NCBI GenBank assembly: GCA_031271405.1
Contig: JAISVT010000039.1
Span: forward strand, 1-36,148
DNA from: Candidatus Endomicrobium macrotermitis
Lineage (GTDB): Bacteria > Elusimicrobiota > Endomicrobiia > Endomicrobiales > Endomicrobiaceae
Length of the DNA stretch: 36,148 nucleotides
Reading direction: 5' to 3'
Shown: positions 16,732 to 25,485 of the stretch, in pieces
Layout: every line of letters begins with the position of its first letter
How positions within the stretch are numbered: the first letter of the stretch is position 1
Made by a program: the position numbers and the translations under genes
Notes under the pieces: model-generated
Databases searched by the model: none
Seen by the model: only the letters and a program-made list of their open reading frames with translations
Told to the model about the DNA's origin: nothing

Positions 16732-17814
16732 ATGCCGCGCCTTAAAGTAAGATTAAAACAAAATCCGTATAATATTTTGATTTCGGGCAGCGCCGAAGAA
16801 TTTTTTGAACGCTTGAAAAGTATAGTTTCGGGAAAAAGCCTTTTTGTCATTACCGATTCGGACGTTGCAAAAATTCACCTTAAGCATTTCTCATTCTTTT
16901 TGGCCTCGAAGGGTTTTAGCGTCAAAACTGCGGTTATAAAAGCCGGAGAGCAGGGAAAAAATCTTAACTCGCTGAGTCTTTTATACGGAAAAGCTTTGGC
17001 CGGCGGCATTGACAGAAAAAGCTGCGTCATTGCTTTGGGCGGCGGAGTTGCCGGAGACGTCGCGGGCTTTTTTGCTTCAACGTATATGAGGGGCGTGAAG
17101 TACGTTCAGGTTCCGACAACGCTTCTTGCGATGACCGATTCTTCGGTCGGTGGAAAAACGGCTGTAAATACGTCCGGAGGGAAGAATATCGCCGGGACTT
17201 TTTACCAGCCGTCTTTTGTTTGGATCGATCCGCTGTTTTTGGCTACTCTTCCGGAAAGGCATATAAAAAACGGAATGGCGGAAATAATAAAGTACGCTTT
17301 CGTTTTCGATAAGAAATTTTACGATTATCTTTACGGCCTTTTGGAAAAAGGCGTTATAACGTCCGAAGATTTCGGCTCTATGATTTACAAAAGCTGCCGG
17401 TACAAAGCGGACATTGTCGAAAAAGACGAAAAAGAGACGAAAGGCTTAAGGGAAGTTTTAAATTTCGGGCACACTTTCGGGCATGCTTTGGAAACTTATA
17501 CGGGGTACGGGCGGTTTTTGCACGGTGAAGCGGTTGCCGCCGGAATGCTTTTTGCGGCGCGTCTTTCGGTTTCTTTGAAACTTTGCGGCAAAGACGTTTA
17601 TACAAGAGTTTTAGAGCTTTTGCAGGCCGCGGAACTTACGTTTGATTTAAAAGGCATAAATGCCGCGAAAATCCTCGAGCTTATGAAAAAAGACAAAAAG
17701 TCGGTTGACGGACAAATAAGATTCGTTTTGCTGAAAGGCATAGGAAAAAATATAGCCGGCCGCCATGTGAAAGATTCGATAGTGCGGCGGGAACTGAAAA
17801 AGTTTTTGGCTTGA
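16732..17814 (+). CDS. aroB: 3-dehydroquinate synthase
   Basis: Second step of the shikimate pathway: DAHP to 3-dehydroquinate, NAD- and metal-dependent, cytoplasmic. The 360-residue protein has normal length and the family motifs ALGGGVAGDVAGFFASTYMRG, VPTTLLAMTDSSVGGKTAVN, NGMAEIIKYAF (metal Glu) and NFGHTFGHALE plus FLHGEAVAAGM (metal His residues). It starts 8 bases after the upstream gene and is followed 28 bases later by aroQ, so the two aromatic genes are probably co-transcribed. Confidence 0.96.
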   Translation: MPRLKVRLKQNPYNILISGSAEEFFERLKSIVSGKSLFVITDSDVAKIHLKHFSFFLASKGFSVKTAVIKAGEQGKNLNSLSLLYGKALAGGIDRKSCVIALGGGVAGDVAGFFASTYMRGVKYVQVPTTLLAMTDSSVGGKTAVNTSGGKNIAGTFYQPSFVWIDPLFLATLPERHIKNGMAEIIKYAFVFDKKFYDYLYGLLEKGVITSEDFGSMIYKSCRYKADIVEKDEKETKGLREVLNFGHTFGHALETYTGYGRFLHGEAVAAGMLFAARLSVSLKLCGKDVYTRVLELLQAAELTFDLKGINAAKILELMKKDKKSVDGQIRFVLLKGIGKNIAGRHVKDSIVRRELKKFLA

Positions 17815-17842
17815 CGGACAAAGCCCGTTTGCGGGAGTAAAA

Positions 17843-18286
17843 ATGAAAAAAATTCTGGTAATAAACGGCCCCAATATCAATATGCTCGGAGTAAGAGAAC
17901 CTTCGGTTTACGGCAATATAAGCCTGTCCGAAATAGAAAAACAAATGGCCGCGCTTGCGAAAGAGCTGAAAACCGAAATAGAATTTTTTCAGTCTAATCA
18001 TGAAGGCGATATCGTAGATAAAATACAGAGTTCGTTAAATAAAGTTTCGGGAATAATAATAAATCCGGCGGCTTTTACGCATACGTCCGTAGCGATAAGA
18101 GACGCGCTTGCCGCGGTTTCTGTTCCCGCCGCCGAAGTGCATATTTCCAACGTGTACGCAAGGGAAGAATTCAGGCATACGTCTTATACGGCGGCGGTCT
18201 GCATCGGGCAGATAGCGGGTTTCGGCATAGACGGATACCTGTTTGCCCTGAGGAAAATTGCGGCGGTCATAATGGAAAACCCGTAG
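17843..18286 (+). CDS. aroQ: Type II 3-dehydroquinate dehydratase
   Basis: Third shikimate step: 3-dehydroquinate to 3-dehydroshikimate, as a dodecamer. The 147-residue protein has the type II features GPNINMLGVREPSVYG (catalytic Tyr23), INPAAFTHTSVAIRDAL (Asn74) and AEVHISN (His100), then REEFRHTSY (Arg111). GGGAG precedes ATG 17843. It follows aroB in the same operon, and gatC starts 52 bases later, possibly on the same transcript. Confidence 0.96.
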   Translation: MKKILVINGPNINMLGVREPSVYGNISLSEIEKQMAALAKELKTEIEFFQSNHEGDIVDKIQSSLNKVSGIIINPAAFTHTSVAIRDALAAVSVPAAEVHISNVYAREEFRHTSYTAAVCIGQIAGFGIDGYLFALRKIAAVIMENP

Positions 18287-18338
18287 CGGCTTTTACGGGC
18301 TTGCCGCCCGCCGAATTAAAAATTTAAACGGAGTTTAT

Positions 18339-18632
18339 ATGATAAAAGAAGAACTTGAAACAACTGCTTTTCAGGCAAGGATAGAAGTAAAAGAAGACGA
18401 AAAAGAAAAATATCTCAAAGAATTGAACGCTATGTCCGAATACGTGGAGATTTTGCAGAAACCGGACGTCAGCGGTTTGCAGCCCACTACCCACGTAACG
18501 GAACTCAGAAACGTATGGAGAGAAGACATTGTCAGGCCGTCTTCGAAAGAAACCATCGAAACCATGCTGAACGCGGCTTCGGAAAGAGAAGGAAGTTTCT
18601 ACAAAATCCAAAAAGTAATAGAAGCGGAATAA
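18339..18632 (+). CDS. gatC: Aspartyl/glutamyl-tRNA amidotransferase subunit C
   Basis: Small stabilising subunit of GatCAB, which converts Glu-tRNA(Gln) and/or Asp-tRNA(Asn) to the amide forms. The 97-residue protein has the family pattern of two N-terminal helices, then the extended segment LQPTTHVTELRNVWREDIV that packs between GatA and GatB. GGAG lies before ATG 18339. gatA follows 67 bases later. Confidence 0.93.
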   Translation: MIKEELETTAFQARIEVKEDEKEKYLKELNAMSEYVEILQKPDVSGLQPTTHVTELRNVWREDIVRPSSKETIETMLNAASEREGSFYKIQKVIEAE

Positions 18633-18699
18633 GGAACAAAGTTTCGGCTGTAAAAAGTAATTCGGGTTCAGGGCGAAGCGCCTGAAAAAGGTTAAAATT

Positions 18700-20157
18700 A
18701 TGGATGAAATTTTAAAACTCTGCGTAAAAGATTTAAGAACCAAAATATGTTCCTGCGAAGTAAAAAGCGAAGATTCCGTCAAAGCGTGTTTCAAACGCAT
18801 AAAAGAAGCCGACCCCAAAATAAAAGCTTTTCTCAAGTTAAACGAAGAGCAGGCTTTAAAACAGGCTGCGGAGTCGGACAATAAAATTAAAACCGGCGCA
18901 AAGTGCGGTTATTTTGAAGGCGTTCCCATCGCCGTTAAAGACAATATAATGATAAAAGGCGAAAGCATGACCGCGGCTTCAAAGTATCTTGAAAATTATG
19001 CGGCGCCTTACGATGCCGCCGTTATAGAAAAACTTAAAGAAGCCGGCGCTGTTTTTGTGGGCAGAACCAATATGGACGAGTTTGCCATGGGCAGCTCGAC
19101 GGAAACTTCGGCTTACCAAAAAACCGCAAACCCGTGGGATATTGGGCGCATTCCGGGCGGTTCGTCCGGAGGAAGCGCCGCGGCGGTGGCTTCGGGAATG
19201 GTTCCTTTCGCTCTCGGTTCGGATACCGGCGGTTCCATAAGGCAGCCGGCCGGATTTTGCGGCGTAGTCGGATTCAAGCCGTCTTACGGGCTTGTAAGCA
19301 GGTACGGCATTTGCGCGCTTGCGTCGTCGTTCGATCAGGCCGGAACTTTTTCAAAAACGGTTAAAGATACGGCGATGCTTTTGACCGTTATCGCGGGAAA
19401 AGATTACAGAGATCCGGTTTGCGAGCCGGAAGAAAATATAGACTATACTCACAATCTGGATAACCCCGACACTCTTAAAAATACGGTGATCGGCGTTCCG
19501 AAACAGTTAAAAGAATATCCGGTTGATCCGGAAATAATAAAATCATACGAAGACGCTTTAAAAAGGCTCGAAGAAGAAGGCGCGAAAATAACCGAAGTCG
19601 ATATTCCTTCGTATAAGTACGCTCCGGCCATGTATAAAGTCATAATGTGCGCGGAAGTTTCGGCAAATATCGCCACTTTTGACGGGATACGTTACGGATA
19701 CCGTTCCAAAAACGCCAAAAGCCTCAATGACGAATATTCGAAAAGCCGCGGCGAGTCTATGGGATATGAAGTCAAAAAAAGGGTGATTTTCGGAACCTAC
19801 GTTCTGGGCGCGAAAAATTATCATAAATATTATCATCAGGCGCAGAAAGTAAGGACGCTGTTTATAAACGAGATAAACGAAGCGTATAAGAAATGCGACG
19901 TTATATTTTCGCCGGCGTCTTTGCAGATGCCCGTAAAATTCGGCGAAACTTTATCCGAAGAATCCGACGTATTTCTTATCGCGGCAAACCTTGCCGGACT
20001 TCCCGGGATAACGGTTCCGAGCTCTTTTACAAGCGCCGGAATGCCGGTGGGAGTGCATTTTATGGGACGCAGGCTTGAAGACGCGAAACTTTTGCAGATC
20101 GCGGCCGCGTACGAAAAAATATCGGATTTTGACAGAGACAAGTTTCCTTTGGAATAG
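18700..20157 (+). CDS. gatA: Aspartyl/glutamyl-tRNA amidotransferase subunit A
   Basis: Amidase-signature subunit that releases ammonia from glutamine for GatB. The 485-residue protein is of standard length with an intact Ser-cisSer-Lys triad: Lys80 in IAVKDNI, Ser155 in GGSSGGSAAAVASG and nucleophile Ser179 in GSDTGGSIRQPA. The C-terminus has the usual ANLAGLPGITVPS. It lies between gatC and gatB; the short spacer before it contains a GC-rich segment (18646-18680) resembling one at 11600-11630. Confidence 0.97.
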   Translation: MDEILKLCVKDLRTKICSCEVKSEDSVKACFKRIKEADPKIKAFLKLNEEQALKQAAESDNKIKTGAKCGYFEGVPIAVKDNIMIKGESMTAASKYLENYAAPYDAAVIEKLKEAGAVFVGRTNMDEFAMGSSTETSAYQKTANPWDIGRIPGGSSGGSAAAVASGMVPFALGSDTGGSIRQPAGFCGVVGFKPSYGLVSRYGICALASSFDQAGTFSKTVKDTAMLLTVIAGKDYRDPVCEPEENIDYTHNLDNPDTLKNTVIGVPKQLKEYPVDPEIIKSYEDALKRLEEEGAKITEVDIPSYKYAPAMYKVIMCAEVSANIATFDGIRYGYRSKNAKSLNDEYSKSRGESMGYEVKKRVIFGTYVLGAKNYHKYYHQAQKVRTLFINEINEAYKKCDVIFSPASLQMPVKFGETLSEESDVFLIAANLAGLPGITVPSSFTSAGMPVGVHFMGRRLEDAKLLQIAAAYEKISDFDRDKFPLE

Positions 20158-20216
20158 ATAAAAAGGCAAGAGGGCAGGCAAAATAAATTAACCTCAAAAA
20201 ATAAAGGTATAAAAAA

Positions 20217-21671
20217 ATGTCTAATTACGAAACGGTTGTAGGGCTTGAAGTCCATATGCAGATCAACACAAAATCCAAAGTGTTTTGCGAATGTTCCACG
20301 GCGTTCGGCGCGGAGCCGAATTCCCACACGTGCGTTGTTTGCACGTCGCAGCCCGGGGCCATACCGATACTGAACAAAGAAGCGGTCAGAGCGATAGTAA
20401 GAACCGGACTTGCTTTGGATTTCACAATAAACAAGCAGTGTATTTTCTCAAGGAAACAGTATTTTTATCCCGACATTCCCAAAAACTATCAGATAACGCA
20501 GGCCGAACCGCCGCTTTGCTCGAGAGGGAAACTTACGATAAAGGCAAACGGAAAAGAAAAAACGATAAATATCACAAGAATACATCTTGAAGAAGACGCG
20601 GGAAAACTTGTGCACGAAATAGGCAGCAGAAAACTGGATTATTCGCTGCTCGATTTAAACAGGGGAAGCGTCGGTCTTATGGAACTTGTGACCGAACCGG
20701 AGCTTAGCTCCCCCGAAGAAGCGGAAGCTTTTTTGACCGAGCTTAAAAGCATAGTTGAATACATAGGCGCTTCGCAGTGCAGCATGGAAGAAGGAAAAAT
20801 GCGCTGCGACGTAAACGTAAGCATACGCCCCGCAGGCCAAAAAGAGCTCGGCACGAGAATAGAAATCAAAAATATGAATTCCATATCGGGCGTCAGGGAC
20901 GCCATAGCGTATGAAACCGAAAGGCAGAAAGAAGTTTTGGATTCCGGCAGAAAACTTGTCCAGGAAACAAGGCTTTGGGAAGCCGACGAAGGCATCACGA
21001 AATCCATGCGCACAAAAGAAGGCGCTTTGGATTACAGGTATTTCCCCGAGCCGAATCTTGTTCCTTTTGATTTGCCCGACTCCTTTATAGAAGAAATCCG
21101 CGCAAGCCTTCCCGAACTTCCCAAAGCGAAGAAAGAAAGGTTTATAAAAGAATACGGTTTGTCCGATTACGACGCGGGTTATCTTACTTCCTCAAGGATG
21201 ACGGCGGAATATTACGAAGACGCACTTAACGCTTCAAAAGATAAAAAAGCCGCGGCAAAACCGCTTTCGAACTGGATTTCCACGGAACTTGGCGGAAAAT
21301 TGAACGCTTCGGGCAAAGAAATATGCGAGTCGCCCGTTTCCGCTGAAAATATGGCAAAGCTTGTGGGGCTTATTTTGAGCGGAGCGATATCCGGAAAAAT
21401 GGCCAAAACGGTTTTTGAGGAAATGTATGAAAAGTCCGCCGACCCTGAAACGGTGGTAAAAGAAAAAGGCCTGGCGCAGATATCCGACGAGTCCGCCATA
21501 ATAAAGATATGCGAAGAAGCGATTGCCGAAAGCCCGAAGGCCGTGGAAGAATTTAAAGCCGGAAAAGAAAGGGCGATGGGCGCGATAGTGGGGCTTGTGA
21601 TGAAGAAAACCAAAGGACAGGCAAACCCGCAGCTTGTAAATAAAATTTTGATTGAAAAATTAAGCAAATAA
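20217..21671 (+). CDS. gatB: Aspartyl/glutamyl-tRNA amidotransferase subunit B
   Basis: Kinase/amidotransferase subunit that activates the misacylated aminoacyl-tRNA with ATP and adds ammonia delivered from GatA. The 484-residue protein starts [17 protein letters not shown]. Zinc-site cysteines are in FCECSTAF and [11 protein letters not shown]. The catalytic core has [25 protein letters not shown] and [11 protein letters not shown]; the C-terminal YqeY-like tRNA-binding tail is complete. AAAGG lies upstream of ATG 20217. A strong terminator (21701-21731) follows. With GatCAB present the organism probably lacks GlnRS and/or AsnRS. Confidence 0.97.
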   Translation: MSNYETVVGLEVHMQINTKSKVFCECSTAFGAEPNSHTCVVCTSQPGAIPILNKEAVRAIVRTGLALDFTINKQCIFSRKQYFYPDIPKNYQITQAEPPLCSRGKLTIKANGKEKTINITRIHLEEDAGKLVHEIGSRKLDYSLLDLNRGSVGLMELVTEPELSSPEEAEAFLTELKSIVEYIGASQCSMEEGKMRCDVNVSIRPAGQKELGTRIEIKNMNSISGVRDAIAYETERQKEVLDSGRKLVQETRLWEADEGITKSMRTKEGALDYRYFPEPNLVPFDLPDSFIEEIRASLPELPKAKKERFIKEYGLSDYDAGYLTSSRMTAEYYEDALNASKDKKAAAKPLSNWISTELGGKLNASGKEICESPVSAENMAKLVGLILSGAISGKMAKTVFEEMYEKSADPETVVKEKGLAQISDESAIIKICEEAIAESPKAVEEFKAGKERAMGAIVGLVMKKTKGQANPQLVNKILIEKLSK

Positions 21672-21700
21672 TTATCGAGTTACGGAAACATATGCATCAA

Positions 21701-21731
21701 ACGCCCGGACTAAAACGCTCCGGGCGTTTTT
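21701..21731 (+). terminator. Rho-independent terminator after gatB
   Basis: A perfect 9-bp GC-rich stem, ACGCCCGGA (21701-21709) with TCCGGGCGT (21719-21727), 9-base loop, followed by a T-run. It probably ends the aro/gat transcript. Confidence 0.9.
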
Positions 21732-21775
21732 GCTTAAATAATGAGACGCAGTATGGAATTTCCGCCGGGATTAAA

Positions 21776-21805
21776 TTGGCATTATACTTAAAATTTTGGT
21801 AAAAT
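21776..21805 (+). promoter_or_regulatory. Promoter of the phosphatase/STAS operon
   Basis: TTGGCA (21776-21781), 18 bases, TAAAAT (21800-21805); start near 21812, about 43 bases before the phosphatase ATG. Confidence 0.55.
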
Positions 21806-21854
21806 TCTGAATTAGTCGTACGCCGGATTCGTTATAACGCTCGGGGTCAAAAGC

Positions 21855-23846
21855 ATGAAAAGCCTGTCGTTCAGATTTTTTTTGGTTTTTTCCGTTTACA
21901 TAGCGGCAATAACGGTTTTAATCGGATGGGTCGCTTTCAGTCAGTCTAACAGGGATGTGGAAGCGGCGGTTAACAGGTATATGTCGTACGCGGCGTCTTT
22001 GGTCGAAAGAGAAAAGCCGGTCCTCAAAGATCCGGATTTGCTGATGTTCGGAGGGACGCGCCATTCCGGCATCTACCGGGAAACGGCAGATTATTTCAAA
22101 AATGTGGCGGACAGCTTCAATTTCAGATATGTTTATCTGCTTAAAGAAGAAGACGGCAAATTTATTTTTGTTCTGTCTTCGGAAGAAGACTCCGCTGACT
22201 CTGCCGAAGAGCTGTTTCCGGTTTACGGCAATGCGCCGGCCGAGCTGACGAAAGCTTTCGAAAAAAAAGAAAGCGTCATTATCGGCAGAGTTTATTCCGA
22301 CCAATACGGTTCTTTCATATCCATGTTTTACCCTATAATGAAAGACGGCGAGGTAGTTTCGGTTCTGGGGATAGATTACAAAGCGGGATATTTAAGAGGC
22401 GCAAATAAGTTCTCTGAAACGATGACGGTGTTTTTGATTGCGATGATGATATTGACGTTCCCCGTTTCGTTTGCGGTATCAAGAAGAATGGTAAACCGTA
22501 TAAGAAAACTTAACGATGTCATCTGGCGCATAAGCGAGGGAGATTTTAACGGCAAAGTTGCCGTTCGCGGCAATGACGAGATTGCAAGGCTCGGCAAATC
22601 TTTCAATAAAATGATAGACAATTTGAGGCAGCACGTCGGAAATCTCCAGCTTGTTACCGCCGAAAAAGAACGCATGAATAACGAGCTTTCGATAGCGTCC
22701 AATATGCAAAGCGATATGCTGCCGAAGGTTTTTCCGAAGTTTGCGCTGAATGAATACGTTTTGATTCACGCGAAAATGAAGTCCGCAAAAGAAACAAGCG
22801 GCGATTTGTACGATTTTTTCTATCTTGACGAGCAAAAGACCAAAATAGTTTTCATTATAGCGGACGTAAGCGGGAAAGGCGTTCCCGCGGCGCTGTTTAT
22901 GGTTATAGCCAAAATGCTTATCAAACAGCAGATGCTGCAGTTTGACGATCCGGCGCAGGCTCTTTTAAACGTAAATAAAATTCTTTGCGAAGAAAACCCG
23001 CAAAATATGTTCATCACCGCCGTGATTTGCAGTTTGGACCTTATAACCGGAAAAATGACTTACGCGAATGCCGGGCATAACGCGCCGCTCGTTTCCATAG
23101 AAGGCGAATCTTATGAATTTTTAAAGCTTGAAAAAGGCAGGCCTATGGGGCTTTTTCAGGACAGCGCGTATGAAAATTCTTTGGTCAGGTTTAAGTACGG
23201 AAGCAAACTTTATTTGTATACCGACGGAATGAACGAAGCCATGAATCATGACGGAAAAGTGTTCGGAAACGCGCGGTTTCTCGAAACCGCAAACCAGTAT
23301 ATAGATTTGCAGCCCGAATATTTTGACGACGCCGTCAGGAATGAAATATTCAATTTTTCGCAAAGCGAAATACCGTCCGACGATATGACAAGCATATCGA
23401 TTTTGTATATCGGCAAGCCGAAGTTCGAGATAGACTCTTTTGACGATGAAATAGTTTTGAAAACGTCCGTAAGAGAGCTTGAAAGGCTTCTGTCGTGGAC
23501 CGGCGTTTTTATGAGAAATGCCGGATACGGCGAAAGCCTGCGCAATAAAATAAACATTTCGGTGGAAGAGATTTTCGTAAATATAGCGCGCTACGCTTAC
23601 GGCGGAGAAACCGATGAGAATGCCGTTGTCCGTCTGGTTGCGGATAAAGAAAAATTCGTTATGCGTTTCGAAGACGGCGGCAAGCCGTTCAACCTTCTCG
23701 AACACTCGGTCAAAACCGGAAAATCCGGCGACAGGAAAGTAGGGGGGCTCGGCATATATATTACGAAAAAATGGATGGACGAAATAACTTACGACAGAAA
23801 AGACGGAAAGAATATAGTAACCATTTACAAATTTACACGGAGGTAA
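21855..23846 (+). CDS. Membrane sensor: SpoIIE-type PP2C phosphatase fused to an RsbW-like kinase domain
   Basis: A 663-residue partner-switching regulator. In order: membrane helix (~7-28), extracellular sensor domain (~30-185), second helix (~188-209), HAMP (~205-262), coiled linker, PP2C/SpoIIE phosphatase (~275-515) with metal aspartates in ETSGDLYDF (Asp317), ADVSGKG (Asp337) and PSDDMTSIS, then an anti-sigma-type HATPase (~530-660; N-box EEIFVNIARYAYG, then FEDGGKPFN and GGLGIYI). The phosphatase would dephosphorylate a STAS protein and the kinase would phosphorylate it, so one polypeptide holds both opposing activities under an outside signal. The STAS partner starts 4 bases after its stop. 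No sigma factor is encoded nearby. Confidence 0.88.
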   Translation: MKSLSFRFFLVFSVYIAAITVLIGWVAFSQSNRDVEAAVNRYMSYAASLVEREKPVLKDPDLLMFGGTRHSGIYRETADYFKNVADSFNFRYVYLLKEEDGKFIFVLSSEEDSADSAEELFPVYGNAPAELTKAFEKKESVIIGRVYSDQYGSFISMFYPIMKDGEVVSVLGIDYKAGYLRGANKFSETMTVFLIAMMILTFPVSFAVSRRMVNRIRKLNDVIWRISEGDFNGKVAVRGNDEIARLGKSFNKMIDNLRQHVGNLQLVTAEKERMNNELSIASNMQSDMLPKVFPKFALNEYVLIHAKMKSAKETSGDLYDFFYLDEQKTKIVFIIADVSGKGVPAALFMVIAKMLIKQQMLQFDDPAQALLNVNKILCEENPQNMFITAVICSLDLITGKMTYANAGHNAPLVSIEGESYEFLKLEKGRPMGLFQDSAYENSLVRFKYGSKLYLYTDGMNEAMNHDGKVFGNARFLETANQYIDLQPEYFDDAVRNEIFNFSQSEIPSDDMTSISILYIGKPKFEIDSFDDEIVLKTSVRELERLLSWTGVFMRNAGYGESLRNKINISVEEIFVNIARYAYGGETDENAVVRLVADKEKFVMRFEDGGKPFNLLEHSVKTGKSGDRKVGGLGIYITKKWMDEITYDRKDGKNIVTIYKFTRR

Positions 23847-23850
23847 CGCA

Positions 23851-24150
23851 ATGGAATTTACTAAGAAAGGTTCGGGCAACGGCGGAATAACCCTTGGAAT
23901 CAAAGGAAGAATTACTGCCGTCGAAGAAGAAGAACTCGGTTCGGCCGTTAACGCGGCGATATCCGAAGCGGACAATATAAAGCTCGATTTCAAAGACGTA
24001 GATTATCTTTCCTCCGCAGGTTTAAGAGTACTCGTTTCCGCTAAAAAACAGGTTGACGCGAAAGGCGGAACAATAGTAATATTGAATGCTTCCAAAGATG
24101 TCCGCGAAGTTTTTGAAATGACCGGCCTCTCCGATTTGTTCGGAATGTAA
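23851..24150 (+). CDS. STAS-domain anti-sigma factor antagonist
   Basis: A 99-residue SpoIIAA/RsbV-like protein. The phospho-acceptor region is DVDYLSSAGLRVLVSAKKQ with Ser54/Ser55; the serine directly before Ala-Gly is the likely site. In partner switching the unphosphorylated form binds the anti-sigma kinase. The ribosome site GGAGG lies inside the end of the upstream phosphatase/kinase gene, 4 bases away, so the two are coupled and most likely partners. tRNA-Arg begins 22 bases after the stop and may lie on the same transcript. Confidence 0.92.
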   Translation: MEFTKKGSGNGGITLGIKGRITAVEEEELGSAVNAAISEADNIKLDFKDVDYLSSAGLRVLVSAKKQVDAKGGTIVILNASKDVREVFEMTGLSDLFGM

Positions 24151-24172
24151 AGCCGCGGCAAACCCGAATTAT

Positions 24173-24246
24173 GCGCCCATAGCTCAATTGGATAGAGCGT
24201 TTGACTACGAATCAAAAGGTTAGAGGTTCAACTCCTCTTGGGCGCG
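24173..24246 (+). tRNA. tRNA-Arg(ACG)
   Basis: Clear cloverleaf: acceptor GCGCCCA/TGGGCGC, D-stem GCTC/GAGC, anticodon arm TTTGA-CTACGAA-TCAAA with anticodon ACG (inosine-modified, reads CGU/CGC/CGA), T-arm AGAGG-TTCAACT-CCTCT. CCA is not encoded. A terminator follows at 24266-24315, and genes with a different style begin beyond it. Confidence 0.95.
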
Positions 24247-24265
24247 TTTTTTCACTCGTAATTAG

Positions 24266-24315
24266 TCCCATTTTAGTCCCGTATTAGTCCTGCGGAACTA
24301 AAATGGGATTTTTTT
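24266..24315 (+). terminator. Rho-independent terminator after tRNA-Arg
   Basis: A perfect 12-bp stem, TCCCATTTTAGT (24266-24277) with ACTAAAATGGGA (24297-24308), 19-base loop, then seven Ts. The left arm and loop contain three TTAGTCC units at 11-12 base spacing. Confidence 0.85.
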
Positions 24316-24380
24316 ATGGCTAAAGATTGCCGGACACATTGGAAGTAATAATTTAATAACTAAACAAAAGGAGCAAAACT

Positions 24381-24476
24381 ATGAGCATTCATAATATAAA
24401 AGAAAAAGACGTTTTAATGCAGATTCTAGGCTTTACAAGGACAAGAAGTCCAAAAATCACTGATATTCTACACTGA
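24381..24476 (+). CDS. Small ORF of 31 codons with a strong ribosome site
   Basis: The ORF begins MSIHNIKEKDVLMQ and ends KITDILH. AAAGGAG stands 7 bases before its ATG, unusually good for a random ORF. I recognise no family. It may be a short accessory gene or the remnant of a longer gene lost during insertion or decay behind tRNA-Arg. The rest of 24316-24536 holds no other visible gene. Confidence 0.35.
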   Translation: MSIHNIKEKDVLMQILGFTRTRSPKITDILH

Positions 24477-24536
24477 TTTTTCTATGCTAAATTTAGTACA
24501 ATGGCAACAAAGTAAAGACTTGCGGGAGGGATTGGT

Positions 24537-25370
24537 ATGCAAGATAGAGCATTAGCGGTTTTTGAGAACTTTAACATAAGACGGCAATACGATGAAAAAG
24601 CAGACAAGTGGTATTTCTCGGTAGTAGATGTTATACAGGCGTTGACTGACAGTCCAAGACCGAGAAAATACTGGAATGCGTTGAAAACCAAGTTAACTGC
24701 AGAAGGAAGCGAACTGTCCCAAAATATGGGACAGTTGAAAATGTTATCAGGAGACGGCAAAATGCGCCTAACCGATGTCGCCGACCCTGAACAGCTTTTA
24801 CGTCTTATACAATCCGTTCCAAGCCCTAAAGCAGAACCCTTTAAGCTCTGGCTTGCCAAAGTCGGATATGAACGCATACAGGAAACCTCTAACCCTGAAA
24901 TGTCCTTAAACCGTGCTCGTGAAAATTGGAAGGCTCACGGGCGCAGCGAGAAATGGATTCAGCAGCGTATGACAGGGCAAGAAACACGCAATAAACTAAC
25001 TGATTATTGGCAGACTCACGATGTTACGGAATCGGACGACTTTGCAATCTTAACCAACATCATACATAAAGAATGGTCAGGGTTGTCGGTGAAAAGACAC
25101 AAAGCGTTGAAAGGTCTGAAAAACCAGAACCTACGTGACCATATGAGCGAAGCGGAACTGATTTTCACCGCGCTTGCTGAACTTTCAACCCGTCAGATAG
25201 CAGAAATTTCAAATGCTCGTGGTGTTGACGCAAACAAAGCCGCAGGCAAGAAAGGCGGAAAGACTGCTAAGCAGGCTCGGCTTGTTTATGAAAAGAATAC
25301 CGGACAGAAGGTAATAACGGGCAAGAACTTCTTGCCGGTTGCGGACATAAAGAAAATTGAAAACAAGTAA
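24537..25370 (+). CDS. BRO-N domain protein (phage antirepressor / DinD-like)
   Basis: A 277-residue protein with an N-terminal BRO-N domain (~5-115: WYFSVVDVIQALTDSPRPRKYW, then LTDVADPEQLLRLIQSVPSPKAEPFKLWLAKVG). The C-terminal part (HKALKGLKNQNLRDHMSEAE; GKKGGKTAKQAR near the end) is typical of the chromosomal BRO/DinD-like family and appears complete. BRO-N domains bind DNA; relatives are phage antirepressors and DNA-damage-inducible proteins. GGGAGG lies before ATG 24537. Its wording and codon use differ from the core genes around it, as expected for a mobile accessory gene; it follows tRNA-Arg, a common integration target. No integrase is visible. Confidence 0.85.
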   Translation: MQDRALAVFENFNIRRQYDEKADKWYFSVVDVIQALTDSPRPRKYWNALKTKLTAEGSELSQNMGQLKMLSGDGKMRLTDVADPEQLLRLIQSVPSPKAEPFKLWLAKVGYERIQETSNPEMSLNRARENWKAHGRSEKWIQQRMTGQETRNKLTDYWQTHDVTESDDFAILTNIIHKEWSGLSVKRHKALKGLKNQNLRDHMSEAELIFTALAELSTRQIAEISNARGVDANKAAGKKGGKTAKQARLVYEKNTGQKVITGKNFLPVADIKKIENK

Positions 25371-25438
25371 GTTTTTTCTTTGTCTTGTCCGACGAACAGA
25401 TATATTTTTCGTAAGATTTACTGATAGGTGAAAACTTC

Positions 25439-25467
25439 TTAACCTTGTTTATGAAATGCAGTTTTAT
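25439..25467 (+). promoter_or_regulatory. Promoter of the M48-like membrane protein gene (duplicated element, copy A)
   Basis: TTAACC (25439-25444), 17 bases, TTTTAT (25462-25467). The surrounding ~60 bases (25408-25470) are clearly similar to 26206-26265 in front of the chorismate-lyase-like gene. Confidence 0.55.
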
Positions 25468-25485
25468 GTGTTTTTAGGAGGATAT

